Shown one piece after another: positions 33,691 to 42,167 of a stretch of DNA of 64,000 bases; the first letter of the stretch is position 1, and each line of letters begins with the position of its first letter. The notes under the pieces were generated by a model. It had not been told where the DNA came from and did no database searches. It was given only the letters and a program-made list of their open reading frames with translations. A program made the position numbers and the translations under genes. Source of the DNA: an uncultured Lachnospiraceae bacterium (GTDB lineage Bacteria; Bacillota; Clostridia; Lachnospirales; Lachnospiraceae); the NCBI GenBank assembly GCA_910576535.1, contig CAJTKK010000017.1, positions 1 to 64,000 of the forward strand, written 5' to 3'.

Positions 33691-34254
33691 TTATTTCTTT
33701 CTTACACTATAGCCAAAAGTCCCTATTTTTCTGCCAAGAGACATATAGGAACCATGAGAGTATACGATGGGGCGGGCTTTGTCAAAATGAAATTTATTTT
33801 TCCCGTCCATATATTTCTCATCCGCATGTACAGCCACTACCTGAGCAATAAACATATCATGGCTCCCCAGCGCTTTTATATCCTTTACGGTACATTCAAT
33901 ATTCACCGGGCTTTCTTTGATCAACGGCGCTTTCACGATATCGGCCTTTACCGGAGTCAAATGCATTTTATCGAACTTATCCACATCCCGCCCGCTCACC
34001 ACGCCGCAGTAATCCGTAGCATAAGCCAGTTCTTCCGTTGTGAGGTTAATGACAAATTCACCGGTTTCCTTAATCATATAGTAAGAATAACGTTCCGGCC
34101 GGACAGAAATAGATACCATCGGCGGATCACTGCAGACAGTGCCTGTCCATGCCACCGTAAAAACATTTTTTTGCCCTTCTAAATCCGCTACGCTTACCAG
34201 CGCTGCCGGCAAGGGATAGAGCATGTTCCCCGGTTTCCAGCTTTGTTTTCCCAT
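33691..34254 (-). CDS. Flavin reductase family protein (FMN-binding split barrel)
   Basis: FMN-binding flavoprotein of the flavin reductase-like type. V-A-W-T-G-T-V-C-S-D-P-P-M-V-S-I-S-V-R-P is the FMN-binding segment of this fold (residues 35-53), with F-V-I-N-L-T-T near 70. The protein is 187 aa and soluble. Clostridial members often act as ferric or flavin reductases without a fixed partner; the substrate is unknown. The ATG at 34254 has GAGGG about 9 bases upstream. Converges on dinB with a 7-base gap and lies 24 bases downstream of the coiled-coil gene, perhaps in one transcript. Confidence 0.88.
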   Translation of the reverse strand: MGKQSWKPGNMLYPLPAALVSVADLEGQKNVFTVAWTGTVCSDPPMVSISVRPERYSYYMIKETGEFVINLTTEELAYATDYCGVVSGRDVDKFDKMHLTPVKADIVKAPLIKESPVNIECTVKDIKALGSHDMFIAQVVAVHADEKYMDGKNKFHFDKARPIVYSHGSYMSLGRKIGTFGYSVRKK

Positions 34255-34278
34255 TCTTGCAATCCCTCTCCCCAAAAA

Positions 34279-34929
34279 TCAAAGCAGCCCTGCCAGACGG
34301 GCAATCAGCAGCCCCATGTTCACAATTGACGCTATGAATGTCAAAATTCCGACAGTGTATAAATTTTTGCTTTTTCCGGCAAGCTCCTGCTGGCTGCTGA
34401 TCACTGCCTGCGTCTGCTTTTCCAGTTCCTCTGCAGTAGCCGCCTGCACGTTCCGGTATACCTTCACATTTTCCCTATGAACAAAATCATCCGCACGGCG
34501 GAACAATTCCTCCATCTTCTTCATATTTTCTTCTGTGGACGCCCGCATTTCTTCCAAAAGCTTTTCCACTTCTTCCCCTGTTTCCATTGTGCTTTCTATG
34601 CTTTCTTCCGTTCCCCTCAGCTTTGCAATGCACTCCTGCGTAATCTGCTCAATCTGTTCGCTGCCCTTTTCCACAAGCTGCCCAATCTGCTCGCTGCTTT
34701 GTTCCAAAGCATGCTTTACCTGGCCGCTGACAGCCTCCAGCATTTCCTTTAGCTTCTGCTCATTTTCTGCATTCCTCAAATTCAGCTTGCGCATCTCCTT
34801 AATACATGCATCATATTCCTTCACCTGCGCTTCCAGCCTTTCTATCTGTGCCGCATCGGCAGCCGCATTTGCGCGTATTGCCTCCTGGGCGTTCAGCTTT
34901 TGCGCTATTTTATCCATAAAACTGTCCAT
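34279..34929 (-). CDS. Coiled-coil protein with a C-terminal membrane anchor
   Basis: A 216-residue protein of unknown function. Residues 1-175 are almost entirely charged helix with heptad character (E-R-L-E-A-Q-V-K-E-Y, E-Q-S-S-E-Q-I-G-Q-L-V-E-K). A single hydrophobic segment (about 194-214) ends the chain, giving a tail-anchored topology with the coil in the cytoplasm. The ATG at 34929 has GGGAGG 7 bases upstream. I recall similar proteins in other Lachnospiraceae but no assigned role. It may tether something to the membrane; the sequence shows only the architecture. Confidence 0.75.
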   Translation of the reverse strand: MDSFMDKIAQKLNAQEAIRANAAADAAQIERLEAQVKEYDACIKEMRKLNLRNAENEQKLKEMLEAVSGQVKHALEQSSEQIGQLVEKGSEQIEQITQECIAKLRGTEESIESTMETGEEVEKLLEEMRASTEENMKKMEELFRRADDFVHRENVKVYRNVQAATAEELEKQTQAVISSQQELAGKSKNLYTVGILTFIASIVNMGLLIARLAGLL

Positions 34930-35271
34930 CTGTTCTCCTCCCAATACCGTCCCTTACCATTCCCATAAACTTTGGAACCCAATCTTCTGCAACATATTTA
35001 ACATCTTATCATTTTTCCCTGCCTTTTACAACAGTTCCCCATTTTTTGTGCAATTTGCAATAAAATCTTTTTCCATTTTTTTCTTTTTTGTGAGTATTAA
35101 CGTTAATTTTACATCTTGTTCATAATTTGTTCATATATCATTGCTATACTAAATTCATACAAACAAGAGATGACGTAATGTTTTTCATTACACATATAGA
35201 TAAATTTTTTCATAATAGCCCGGATGCCGAAAGGTGTCTGGGCACTCCTCATTTTAGGCAGCCCTCAAAGG
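34930..35271. other. Intergenic region with palindrome and plus-strand hairpin
   Basis: No gene supported. It contains a perfect 12-bp palindrome ATTAACGTTAAT (35096-35107) with the central AACGTT seen in LacI/CcpA-type operators; a plus-strand TATACT (35145-35150) without a good -35; a GTAATG-CATTAC hairpin (35175-35191); and an 11-bp stem at 35218-35243 with a GAAA loop whose three G-U pairs are stable only in plus-strand RNA. A small plus-strand RNA is possible but unproven. Confidence 0.35.
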
Positions 35272-35315
35272 ACAAAAAGATAAACGCCAAGAAACAAGAA
35301 TACTGTTTCCTGGCG
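35272..35315 (-). terminator. Terminator of the alarmone synthetase gene
   Basis: CGCCAGGAAAC pairs with GTTTCTTGGCG (35285-35315), fully paired on the minus strand (one G-U), followed by TTTATCTTTTTG. It lies about 55 bases after the stop; a second small hairpin (ATCCGG/CCGGAT) lies between. Confidence 0.8.
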
Positions 35316-35368
35316 CCATTTTCGCTTGCGCATACTATATCCGGTTAAGCCGGATCCCTCTCTTTTCA

Positions 35369-36055
35369 TTAAGCCCGTTTCTTCTGGCCAATACTATGCA
35401 CTTCCCTATTCAAAGATAACATTCTCTCATCCAGTTCCGATGACATTCTTGCACATTCAATTAATTCTTCTTTTATGTAATCCGGCGCATTCCCTTCAAA
35501 TTTATAGTGGATTTTGTGTTCCAGGCTTGCCCAAAAATCCATGGCTACCGTCCTTATCTGTATCTCCACTTTCGTATCTACAATTCTGTCAGAAAGATAC
35601 ACAGGCACTGTCACAAGCATATGATAGCTCCTATATCCGCTTGGTTTTGGCTTTACAATATAATCCTTTACCGCAATCACCCTGATGTCGCTTTGGCCGC
35701 GTATCATTTCTGCAATTTCATAGATATCAGAAGTAAAAGAACAGATCACCCTGATCCCCGCTATGTCATTCACATATTTCACCATATTCTCTATTGTGGA
35801 TTCATAGCCATATCTCTTTAATTTTTTTACGATGCTTTCCGATGTCTTTATCCGGGATTTAATATGTTCTATCGGATTGTATCTATGTACATGCTGAAAT
35901 TCATCATTCAAAATTTCCAATTTAACAGAGATTTGCTTTAGCGCCGAATTATAAATCAGCACAACCTCTTTCCAACTGTCTACATCGCTGTTCCGTTCTA
36001 CTTTTAGTTCCATTTCCTTCCTGCCCTTATCTGTCAATAATACTGATTTCCCCAT
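35369..36055 (-). CDS. Small alarmone synthetase (RelQ/YjbM-like GTP pyrophosphokinase)
   Basis: Makes (p)ppGpp from GTP or GDP and ATP. The synthetase domain covers most of the protein: R-I-K-T-S-E-S-I-V-K-K-L near the N-terminus, D-I-A-G-I-R-V-I-C-S-F, K-P-S-G-Y-R-S-Y-H and V-E-I-Q-I-R-T-V-A-M-D-F-W-A-S-L-E-H. The HD hydrolase and the TGS/ACT domains of long Rel are absent, so it is synthesis-only. The start is uncertain: 36055 is used here; 36079 would lie only a few bases from the predicted transcription start, and 36013 also has a good AGGAAGG. Probably stress-induced at the transcript level, as in relatives. Confidence 0.88.
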   Translation of the reverse strand: MGKSVLLTDKGRKEMELKVERNSDVDSWKEVVLIYNSALKQISVKLEILNDEFQHVHRYNPIEHIKSRIKTSESIVKKLKRYGYESTIENMVKYVNDIAGIRVICSFTSDIYEIAEMIRGQSDIRVIAVKDYIVKPKPSGYRSYHMLVTVPVYLSDRIVDTKVEIQIRTVAMDFWASLEHKIHYKFEGNAPDYIKEELIECARMSSELDERMLSLNREVHSIGQKKRA

Positions 36056-36091
36056 TTCCCTTTCTTTTACAATTTGCATTTTGATGTTCTT

Positions 36092-36100
36092 ATTATATCA
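36092..36100 (-). promoter_or_regulatory. Extended -10 promoter of the alarmone synthetase gene
   Basis: TGATATAAT is a perfect extended -10 (TG-N-TATAAT) 13 bases before the most upstream possible start codon; a weak TGCACA -35 lies 17 bases further up. The short leader argues for one of the internal start codons. Confidence 0.55.
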
Positions 36101-36409
36101 TATTTTTACGCAAATGTGCATTATTCACAAAATTTTTATTATTTTTTAATTTCTCTTGTCTATAAATTCTTTTATATTCAAATTATTAAAATTATCCCCT
36201 TGGTATTCTTTTGACCAAATAAATAGAATGTCCGCCACATCTTCCCATAATACACACCTTACAGTATATGAATATTGATATAAAGTATGACAAAAACATG
36301 TACGGATGCACAAGGATAAAATTGCACATAATGATTCAGGCCATGCACAAGCACACGGGCAGGGCATTGCTATCCTGGCAAAAAATGGTGACATCCCTTC
36401 GACATATGA
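36101..36409. other. AT-rich intergenic region
   Basis: About 310 bases between two divergent genes. No supported gene: the open minus-strand frame 36146-36394 is Cys-rich without a ribosome binding site. Promoter elements lie at both ends. Nothing else was recognised. Confidence 0.4.
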
Positions 36410-36415
36410 TATAAT
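36385..36415 (+). promoter_or_regulatory. Promoter of the 88-aa gene
   Basis: TGATATAAT extended -10 (TATAAT at 36410-36415) with a weak TGGTGA at about 18 bases upstream. The start codon is 42 bases downstream. Confidence 0.55.
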
Positions 36416-36456
36416 GAGCGTTAGCGGGAAAAATATACAAGAAAGGAAACAGTTCT

Positions 36457-36723
36457 ATGTTCCGGTTATGGGCTAAGATATTTAAAGACAATCATTTATT
36501 AAAAGATACTGTGATATGCGATGACAGCAATGACACAAGGACTCATAAAGTCTTCCGTGCCTTAGATGAAATCATTTACCAGTTTGACCTGGGGAAACCC
36601 ATCTGGCTCGATGCCACAGTGAATGAATTCAAAAAGCACAGCAAAGCAAGGTTCTCGCAAGATCATTTTATGGAGCCTATAGATTTCGATTATTTGGAAA
36701 TCCATGTGATTGAAGAAGATTAA
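36457..36723 (+). CDS. Conserved hypothetical protein (88 aa)
   Basis: Small soluble protein of unknown function. The sequence M-F-R-L-W-A-K-I-F-K-D-N-H-L and the ending F-D-Y-L-E-I-H-V-I-E-E-D look familiar from other Lachnospiraceae genomes, where I know no assigned role. Mixed charge and no membrane segment. AAAGGAAA lies about 8 bases before the ATG, with its own extended -10 promoter upstream and an intrinsic terminator just downstream, so it is a single-gene unit. Confidence 0.8.
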   Translation: MFRLWAKIFKDNHLLKDTVICDDSNDTRTHKVFRALDEIIYQFDLGKPIWLDATVNEFKKHSKARFSQDHFMEPIDFDYLEIHVIEED

Positions 36724-36735
36724 ATCCCTTTGGAA

Positions 36736-36761
36736 GAAAAAGCGGCATTGCTGCTTTTTTG
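36736..36761 (+). terminator. Terminator after the 88-aa gene
   Basis: AAAAAGC-GGC-ATT-GCT-GCTTTTTT hairpin, 13 bases after the stop, with a T-run on the plus strand. Confidence 0.8.
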
Positions 36762-36791
36762 TCTGCAAAAAACTTTATGTGCATATTTTTA

Positions 36792-36823
36792 TTGACACCT
36801 CATACACTAGGGTGTAGTATATT
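36792..36823 (+). promoter_or_regulatory. Promoter of the hemolysin III gene with a dyad in the spacer
   Basis: -35 TTGACA (36792-36797). The -10 may be TAGTAT (17-base spacer) or TATATT (36818-36823, 20-base spacer). TACAC-TAGG-GTGTA (36803-36816) is a perfect dyad between the two boxes, the position used by MerR-family activators on overlong spacers. No merR gene is nearby. Confidence 0.55.
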
Positions 36824-36898
36824 AATATATAAAACATAGTTTTAATTACTACATGTTGCGTTTTTCAATGACGCTATGTGATATAAGGAGGTCTATAT

Positions 36899-37549
36899 AT
36901 GCAAATTACAATCCGCGAACCAGGAAGCGCAATCACACATTTCATAGGAATGATGATGGCTGTTTTTGCCGCCGTCCCGCTGCTTATAAAGGCAGCCATG
37001 GAACCCGGCACAGCCAGCCTGGCTTCTATGTCAGTCTTTATGTTAAGCATGATATTGCTTTATGGAGCCAGCGCCACTTATCACTCCATCAATGTTTCAG
37101 AAAAAGTAATCAGGGTATTCCGGAAAATAGACCATATGATGATTTTTATCCTTATTGCAGGTTCCTATACACCCGTGTGCATGATTGTTCTGGGCGGAAA
37201 ACTAGGATATACCCTATTAACCGTCATATGGGGAATTGCTATTGCCGGTATAGGGATTAAAGCCTTTTGGATTACATGCCCTAAATGGTTTTCTTCCGTC
37301 GTCTATATCGCTATGGGATGGGTCTGCGTAGGAGTTTTCGGCCCTTTATGGAATACCCTTCCTCCCAGCGCCTTTTTATGGCTGCTAGCCGGAGGCATTA
37401 TATATACCATTGGCGGAGTTATCTACGCCTTAAAACTCCCCATTTTCAATTCCAGGCACGCCTATTTTGGCTCCCATGAAATTTTTCACCTTTTCGTCAT
37501 GGGCGGAAGCATCTGTCACTTTATCTTCATGTATCTATATGTGGCATAG
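36899..37549 (+). CDS. Hemolysin III / PAQR family membrane protein
   Basis: Seven-helix membrane protein of the YqfA/YplQ group. The family residues are visible: A-S-A-T-Y-H-S-I (first His), R-K-I-D-H-M-M-I-F-I-L-I-A-G-S-Y-T-P, and near the C-terminus S-H-E-I-F-H-L-F-V with the last two His of the presumed metal site. The length of 216 aa is normal. Despite the name, a haemolytic role is not established for most members; PAQR relatives act on lipids. AGGAGGT lies 6 bases before the ATG. It forms a single-gene unit. Confidence 0.9.
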   Translation: MQITIREPGSAITHFIGMMMAVFAAVPLLIKAAMEPGTASLASMSVFMLSMILLYGASATYHSINVSEKVIRVFRKIDHMMIFILIAGSYTPVCMIVLGGKLGYTLLTVIWGIAIAGIGIKAFWITCPKWFSSVVYIAMGWVCVGVFGPLWNTLPPSAFLWLLAGGIIYTIGGVIYALKLPIFNSRHAYFGSHEIFHLFVMGGSICHFIFMYLYVA

Positions 37550-37559
37550 CCTTCTATGA

Positions 37560-37671
37560 AAGAACAGGATTGCGTTCATGGCCACCCGCGCCGAAGCGCT
37601 GCCGTCCAGCAGCCATTTCCCTTTTGCGTGGAATACGGATTCCCCGGAAGACTTTCCTATAAGATAAAAAA
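37560..37671. repeat. Dispersed intergenic repeat, copy D
   Basis: Ends in GGAAGACTTTCCTATAAG (37646-37663), matching copies A and E. The middle GCAGCCATTTCCCTTTTGCGTGGAAT (37609-37634) matches copy B, and the start TCTATGAAAGAAC...TGCGTTC resembles copy B. It fills the gap after the hemolysin III gene. Confidence 0.55.
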
Positions 37672-37702
37672 CCGGCAAGCGTATTTTCTTGCCGGTTCTT
37701 TC
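37669..37702. terminator. Terminator between the hemolysin III gene and galE
   Basis: AACCGGCAAG (37670-37679) pairs with CTTGCCGGTT (37688-37697), with an 8-base loop. The minus side is followed by TTTTTATC, the better T-run, so it mainly ends galE; the plus side has CTTTCATTCTTT. Confidence 0.85.
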
Positions 37703-37723
37703 ATTCTTTATTGACATTTATTT

Positions 37724-38737
37724 TTATTGATATCCATTCGGATTATTGTTTTGCCATCTCCAGGAATCTTCACACATTTCCTTTATGCCATTCTCCGCTT
37801 CCCAGCCAAGCTCTTCTTTTGCCTTCGCAGCATCTGAATAGCAGGTTGCAATATCCCCCGGCCTCCTGTCTTTGATCACATAGGGGATCTTTACCCCTGT
37901 AGCCGCTTCAAAATTTTTCACGATATCCAAAACGCTGTATCCGGTGCCGGTGCCTAAATTATAAATACAAAGCCCTGCCTTTTCTTCTATCTTCTTTAAT
38001 GCTTTTACATGCCCTTTCGCCAAATCTACCACATGGATATAATCCCTGACCCCAGTCCCGTCAGGAGTATCATAATCATCGCCGAACACGCCCAGCTCTT
38101 TCAGCTTTCCAACTGCAACCTGGGTAATATACGGCATCAGGTTATTCGGTATGCCATTCGGGTTCTCCCCAATCGTGCCGCTCTTATGCGCTCCAATAGG
38201 ATTGAAGTAGCGCAGAAGAATCACATTCCACTCCGGATCCGCTTTTTGCATATCCATCAGTATCTGTTCCAGCATGGATTTTGTCCATCCATAAGGGTTT
38301 GTGCATTGTCCTTTCGGACATTCCTCCGTAATCGGAATGATTGCCGGATCGCCGTATACAGTAGCGGAAGAAGAAAAGATAATATTTTTTACCCCATGAT
38401 TACGCATGACATCCACTAAAGTAAGGGTTCCTGCTATATTATTCTCATAATATTCCCAAGGTTTTGCCACCGATTCCCCTACTGCTTTCAACCCTGCAAA
38501 ATGTATGCAGGAATCAATGGTTTCTTTTTCCAATATTCTATCCAACGCTTCCCTGTCCAGAATATCCGCCTTATAAAAAGGTACCTTTTTCCCGGTTATC
38601 TTTTCCACCCGTTCTAAAGATTTTTCACTGGAATTGCTTAAATTATCCAGAACAACCACTTCATATCCTGCATTCTGTAATTCCACGACCGTATGGCTTC
38701 CAATATATCCGGCGCCTCCTGTTACTAAAATTGCCAT
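37724..38737 (-). CDS. galE: UDP-glucose 4-epimerase
   Basis: Interconverts UDP-glucose and UDP-galactose, and in some forms the N-acetyl derivatives. The NAD-binding V-T-G-G-A-G-Y-I-G-S-H, the catalytic S-S-S-A-T-V-Y-G and Y-G-W-T-K (Tyr/Lys pair), and N-P-I-G-A-H are all present. The length of 337 aa is normal for the long-form epimerase. GGAGGG lies 9 bases before the ATG. It is encoded after the UDP-sugar pyrophosphorylase gene (144-base gap); the pair could supply activated sugars for surface polymers. Confidence 0.95.
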   Translation of the reverse strand: MAILVTGGAGYIGSHTVVELQNAGYEVVVLDNLSNSSEKSLERVEKITGKKVPFYKADILDREALDRILEKETIDSCIHFAGLKAVGESVAKPWEYYENNIAGTLTLVDVMRNHGVKNIIFSSSATVYGDPAIIPITEECPKGQCTNPYGWTKSMLEQILMDMQKADPEWNVILLRYFNPIGAHKSGTIGENPNGIPNNLMPYITQVAVGKLKELGVFGDDYDTPDGTGVRDYIHVVDLAKGHVKALKKIEEKAGLCIYNLGTGTGYSVLDIVKNFEAATGVKIPYVIKDRRPGDIATCYSDAAKAKEELGWEAENGIKEMCEDSWRWQNNNPNGYQ

Positions 38738-38881
38738 TTTCCAATCCCTCCAATCAAATATTCAAGTATAGTCTACTCCCACATCATGCATTTACAATAG
38801 GATAATGTTAAATATGACTGTCAAAATGTTATCCAGTGTCACTGACATTCATCATAGATAAAGCATTGTGCCAGTTCCTTC

Positions 38882-40105
38882 TTATAACGCTATCCCATTC
38901 TTCTTGCATAACTCGCGGGCTGTTTCTACAGAGTCAATCCCAGTGGCGTTTTTAATAGGGGCAAATTCCTTTTCCCTATCCACTTCATAAGCAAGGCAGG
39001 TATCCACCTCATGAATCATATCGAGAACCAGCGTCTCGTATTTATACCCGTTCGGCACATCCGGTTCTATATGCCTGCCATCCTCATCCCGATAGGGTAT
39101 CTGCTTCTCTACCACATGAAGGGGAAGCTGCCTGTCCATAATTTCCACCAGTTTATCCGTCCTGAAGATATAGTTAAGGATTACCCCAAAATCATAAGCT
39201 GGATTTCCATCCGCATCTTTTGCTTTTTTCATTTCATCTGTCAGCTCATAATATTCCACGATAGACGGCCTGCCGTCTTCTAAGCACAACGCCCCTACCC
39301 GTTCATCCGGACTGTTTTTTTTCACCACTTTTGCCCCGGCCACACATTCATTTGCAATCGTAGCGCCGACAAAGCAAGGATCCGCAATACGTTGAAGCAC
39401 ATTGTCCACGGCAAATACATTAATCCATTCAACCCCGTCTTTCCTGACGATATCCAGAAGCCCGCATTTATTCATAGAAGAAAACCATCCTCCATTGCCG
39501 TTAGGCGAAGTGGCGATTTTCCATTTCTCCTCCATATATACTTTCCCATCAAAATCAGAGGCCGGTACCACATCCTGGATAAAAAACTTCACAAAATCCC
39601 TGTTATAGCCAAAATATTCTTTTTCCTCAAAAAAATTCACTGTCATATCATGGTTTTTATCGCTGGTCATAACAAAAAGGTATACCCATGCCCCAGCCTG
39701 TCTTACCACATCCAGCATATTTTCTATAATTCTCTGAAAAATATATACTGGCTTTGTAAGCCCAATATCAAACATCCCCTTCGGGTGATCCGAACCGAGA
39801 CGGGTTCCCATTCCTCCCGCAAGAAGAACGGCTGCTATTTTACCTTTCCGGATTTCCTCTACGCCAATCCTTGTATACTCTTCCTTATTTGTTTCAATTT
39901 CAGGGAGCTGCATGGCTGCTAATGGAGAAACAGTTCCTTTCCGGTTGGTTGTGTTTTCTTTACTGTACTTCAGTATTTCAAAATCCAGCTCCGCAACCTG
40001 ATTTAACAGGGAGTCTTTCTTTTCCTCCGGCAGTTCTTCATAATACTTCAGCACATGCAGTTGACCATACTTCTCCAACTTTTCATACGCTTCCTTATAG
40101 TTCAT
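38882..40105 (-). CDS. UDP-sugar pyrophosphorylase of the eukaryotic (UDPGP/UAP1) type
   Basis: Nucleotidyltransferase related to eukaryotic UDP-N-acetylglucosamine pyrophosphorylase. L-L-A-G-G-M-G-T-R-L-G-S-D-H-P-K-G-M-F is the UTP-binding loop (about residues 90-110). N-G-N-G-G-W-F and F-A-V-D-N-V-L near 210-240 contact sugar phosphate and metal. G-Y-K-Y-E-T-L-V-L-D near 360 is typical of the UAP1 group. At 407 aa it matches bacterial members. The start at 40105 has GGAGGG within range; 40150 lacks one. Whether the sugar is glucose or GlcNAc cannot be decided here. It lies 22 bases after the chemoreceptor gene. Confidence 0.88.
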   Translation of the reverse strand: MNYKEAYEKLEKYGQLHVLKYYEELPEEKKDSLLNQVAELDFEILKYSKENTTNRKGTVSPLAAMQLPEIETNKEEYTRIGVEEIRKGKIAAVLLAGGMGTRLGSDHPKGMFDIGLTKPVYIFQRIIENMLDVVRQAGAWVYLFVMTSDKNHDMTVNFFEEKEYFGYNRDFVKFFIQDVVPASDFDGKVYMEEKWKIATSPNGNGGWFSSMNKCGLLDIVRKDGVEWINVFAVDNVLQRIADPCFVGATIANECVAGAKVVKKNSPDERVGALCLEDGRPSIVEYYELTDEMKKAKDADGNPAYDFGVILNYIFRTDKLVEIMDRQLPLHVVEKQIPYRDEDGRHIEPDVPNGYKYETLVLDMIHEVDTCLAYEVDREKEFAPIKNATGIDSVETARELCKKNGIAL

Positions 40106-40127
40106 TTCCTTTTTCCCTCCAATAATT

Positions 40128-42167
40128 TTAACCAAGTTTAAAATGGTCAATTAAGGAATTCAGGCTTTCCGACTGGGCCGAAAGTTCTTCGCTGGTAGCG
40201 GATGTTTCCTCTGCCGCTGCAGAATTGCTTTCTACCACTTGTGAAATCTGTTCCACGCCCTGCTCAATCTCCTTCATTGCAGCAGCCTGTTTATCCGATG
40301 CACGGCGGATACCGCCCACTGCCATAAGAATTTCGTCCAGCCCTTCCATTACCTTATCCAGATAAGCTGCGGTATCCTTTGTAATTACGCCTCCGTTGTC
40401 CACTTCTGCGATAGATGCCTCTATCAGTTTCCTCGTGTCGATTGCAGACTGGGCGCTTTGCTCTGCCAGCTTCCGTATCTGATCCGCCACCACTGCAAAT
40501 CCCTTTCCCGCTTCACCCGCCCGGGCTGCTTCAATTGCCGCATTCAGGGAAAGAAGATTGGTCTGAGAAGCAATGTCCTCAATATTTTCTATAATATTGC
40601 CGATTTCCTTGGATGTCTCTTCAATCCTGTCCATCGCTTCTGTCAAATCACTCATCTTATCCAGGCTGGTCTTAGCTTCCCGCGCTACCACTTTTGCCCT
40701 TTCATGGGCATGATCCGTAGCTTCTGTATTCTCCTCCACATGCAACGCTACATCCGATACTGTAGCAAGAAGCTCTTCTACCGAACCGGCCTGCTCCGTA
40801 GCCCCTTCCGCGAGGCTCTGGGCGCTCTCCGCCATCTGGGACGCCCCTGCTTCCACCTGGACGGAAGCTTCATGGATCTCTTTTAACGTCTCGCTTAAAT
40901 CACTGTTCAGCGTACGTATAGAAAGCAGCAATGCCTTAAATGCTCCTACATATGCACTTTCGCCAATCTTAGAATGCACCGCAAAGTTCCCGTTTGCCAT
41001 TTCCGCCAGAAGATAGGAAGCATCTCCGATAATTTCATTCATCCTTTCCACAATAATTTTTGTGGATTCAGCCAGGATCATTGTCTCGTTTTCCGTTCTG
41101 ATTTCCGGAAGAGGAGTTTCCAAATCCCCATCTGCCAGCAGGCGCAGACGGTCTGCGCATTTATTGATCGGTTCACCCAGCGCTTTTCCCATTCTCCGCG
41201 CAACTTTTATCCCAATGCTGACTGATACAACTAATAAAGCAATAATAATAATGATCCCAATAATGGATTCCATCATAAAATCAGTCATAGGCGCATTTAC
41301 GCCAAGGCTCCATCCATTATAATTAATCGGCGCATAAGCAAGGAATTTGTTCGTCCCCCCATACCTATACTGTCCAAATCCCTTTTCCCCATTCATCATC
41401 TTCTTTTCCAACGATGCAAGCGCTTTTAAAGAAGAATCCGTTTTCGCTTCTTCTACCGTATTGCCTCCATTCAGGACCAGCGAATAGTCACTATGGGCAA
41501 TTGTATCTGCCTTAGCGTTAATAATATAAGCGCCCCCGTTCTTGCTGACCTGAATATTCTTTACGATATCTGATAGTTTTTCCGCATCAAAAGCTGCCAT
41601 TACTACGCCTACTGTAGACGTATTCTGTTTCCCGTCCTTCCATAACGGCGCCGCCAACGTAATCACCAGATTATTCGTTTCCCTGCTGTATATCGGGTCA
41701 CTGATTACAGTTTCTCCTTTTAATGCTTTCCCAAAATATTCCCTGTCAGATATGTCAATACCGGTTCCCAACCTGTCCAGGCCATTCTCATCAGTAATCA
41801 TGATTGTTTCCCAGTCATAATTCACCTTGTAGGCCTCCAGCAGATCACGCTTCTGTTCTGCAGATACATCCGGATTGCTTAACCTTGCAATGCTCCCAAT
41901 CACTTCCACAAGGTTCATTTCCGCCTTCAGCCTGAACTCTATCACTTCCGCCGTTGTTTCCGCCTGTTCCTTCATCGTCTGTTTCAAAGTATTCTGGGTG
42001 GAATAATAATTTAAAAAGCTGGAGATGATACCCATGACAGCCAAAGATATCACGACTAACTTGATAATATCTTTCCTGATTTCCATTTGAATCGTTGTTT
42101 TACATAAACCGCCTTCACTATGATAGCCCATTTGTTCCCCGGCGTCCTTCCCTTGTCCTCTTTTCAT
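40128..42167 (-). CDS. Methyl-accepting chemotaxis protein with dCache sensor
   Basis: Transmembrane chemoreceptor, 679 aa. One membrane segment lies near residues 34-54, followed by an extracellular dCache-type sensor (about 55-295; D-R-L-G-T-G-I-D-I-S-D-R-E-Y-F and G-V-V-M-A-A-F-D). A second membrane segment (about 303-322), a HAMP region and the signalling coil follow. The hairpin tip E-D-I-A-S-Q-T-N-L-L-S-L-N-A-A-I-E-A-A-R-A-G is intact. No C-terminal CheR-binding pentapeptide. GAGG lies 7 bases before the ATG. No flagellar or che gene is in the window. Confidence 0.93.
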   Translation of the reverse strand: MKRGQGKDAGEQMGYHSEGGLCKTTIQMEIRKDIIKLVVISLAVMGIISSFLNYYSTQNTLKQTMKEQAETTAEVIEFRLKAEMNLVEVIGSIARLSNPDVSAEQKRDLLEAYKVNYDWETIMITDENGLDRLGTGIDISDREYFGKALKGETVISDPIYSRETNNLVITLAAPLWKDGKQNTSTVGVVMAAFDAEKLSDIVKNIQVSKNGGAYIINAKADTIAHSDYSLVLNGGNTVEEAKTDSSLKALASLEKKMMNGEKGFGQYRYGGTNKFLAYAPINYNGWSLGVNAPMTDFMMESIIGIIIIIALLVVSVSIGIKVARRMGKALGEPINKCADRLRLLADGDLETPLPEIRTENETMILAESTKIIVERMNEIIGDASYLLAEMANGNFAVHSKIGESAYVGAFKALLLSIRTLNSDLSETLKEIHEASVQVEAGASQMAESAQSLAEGATEQAGSVEELLATVSDVALHVEENTEATDHAHERAKVVAREAKTSLDKMSDLTEAMDRIEETSKEIGNIIENIEDIASQTNLLSLNAAIEAARAGEAGKGFAVVADQIRKLAEQSAQSAIDTRKLIEASIAEVDNGGVITKDTAAYLDKVMEGLDEILMAVGGIRRASDKQAAAMKEIEQGVEQISQVVESNSAAAEETSATSEELSAQSESLNSLIDHFKLG

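Noticed and set aside
36146..36394. Minus-strand frame of 82 codons in the gap before the 88-aa gene
   Set aside because: Rich in Cys and Trp, no ribosome binding site and no family resemblance; the last 30 residues look more protein-like but could be chance or a worn remnant.
36310..36480. Plus-strand frame starting MHKDKIAHND upstream of the 88-aa gene
   Set aside because: No ribosome binding site, and it contains the promoter of the 88-aa gene and overlaps that gene in another frame.
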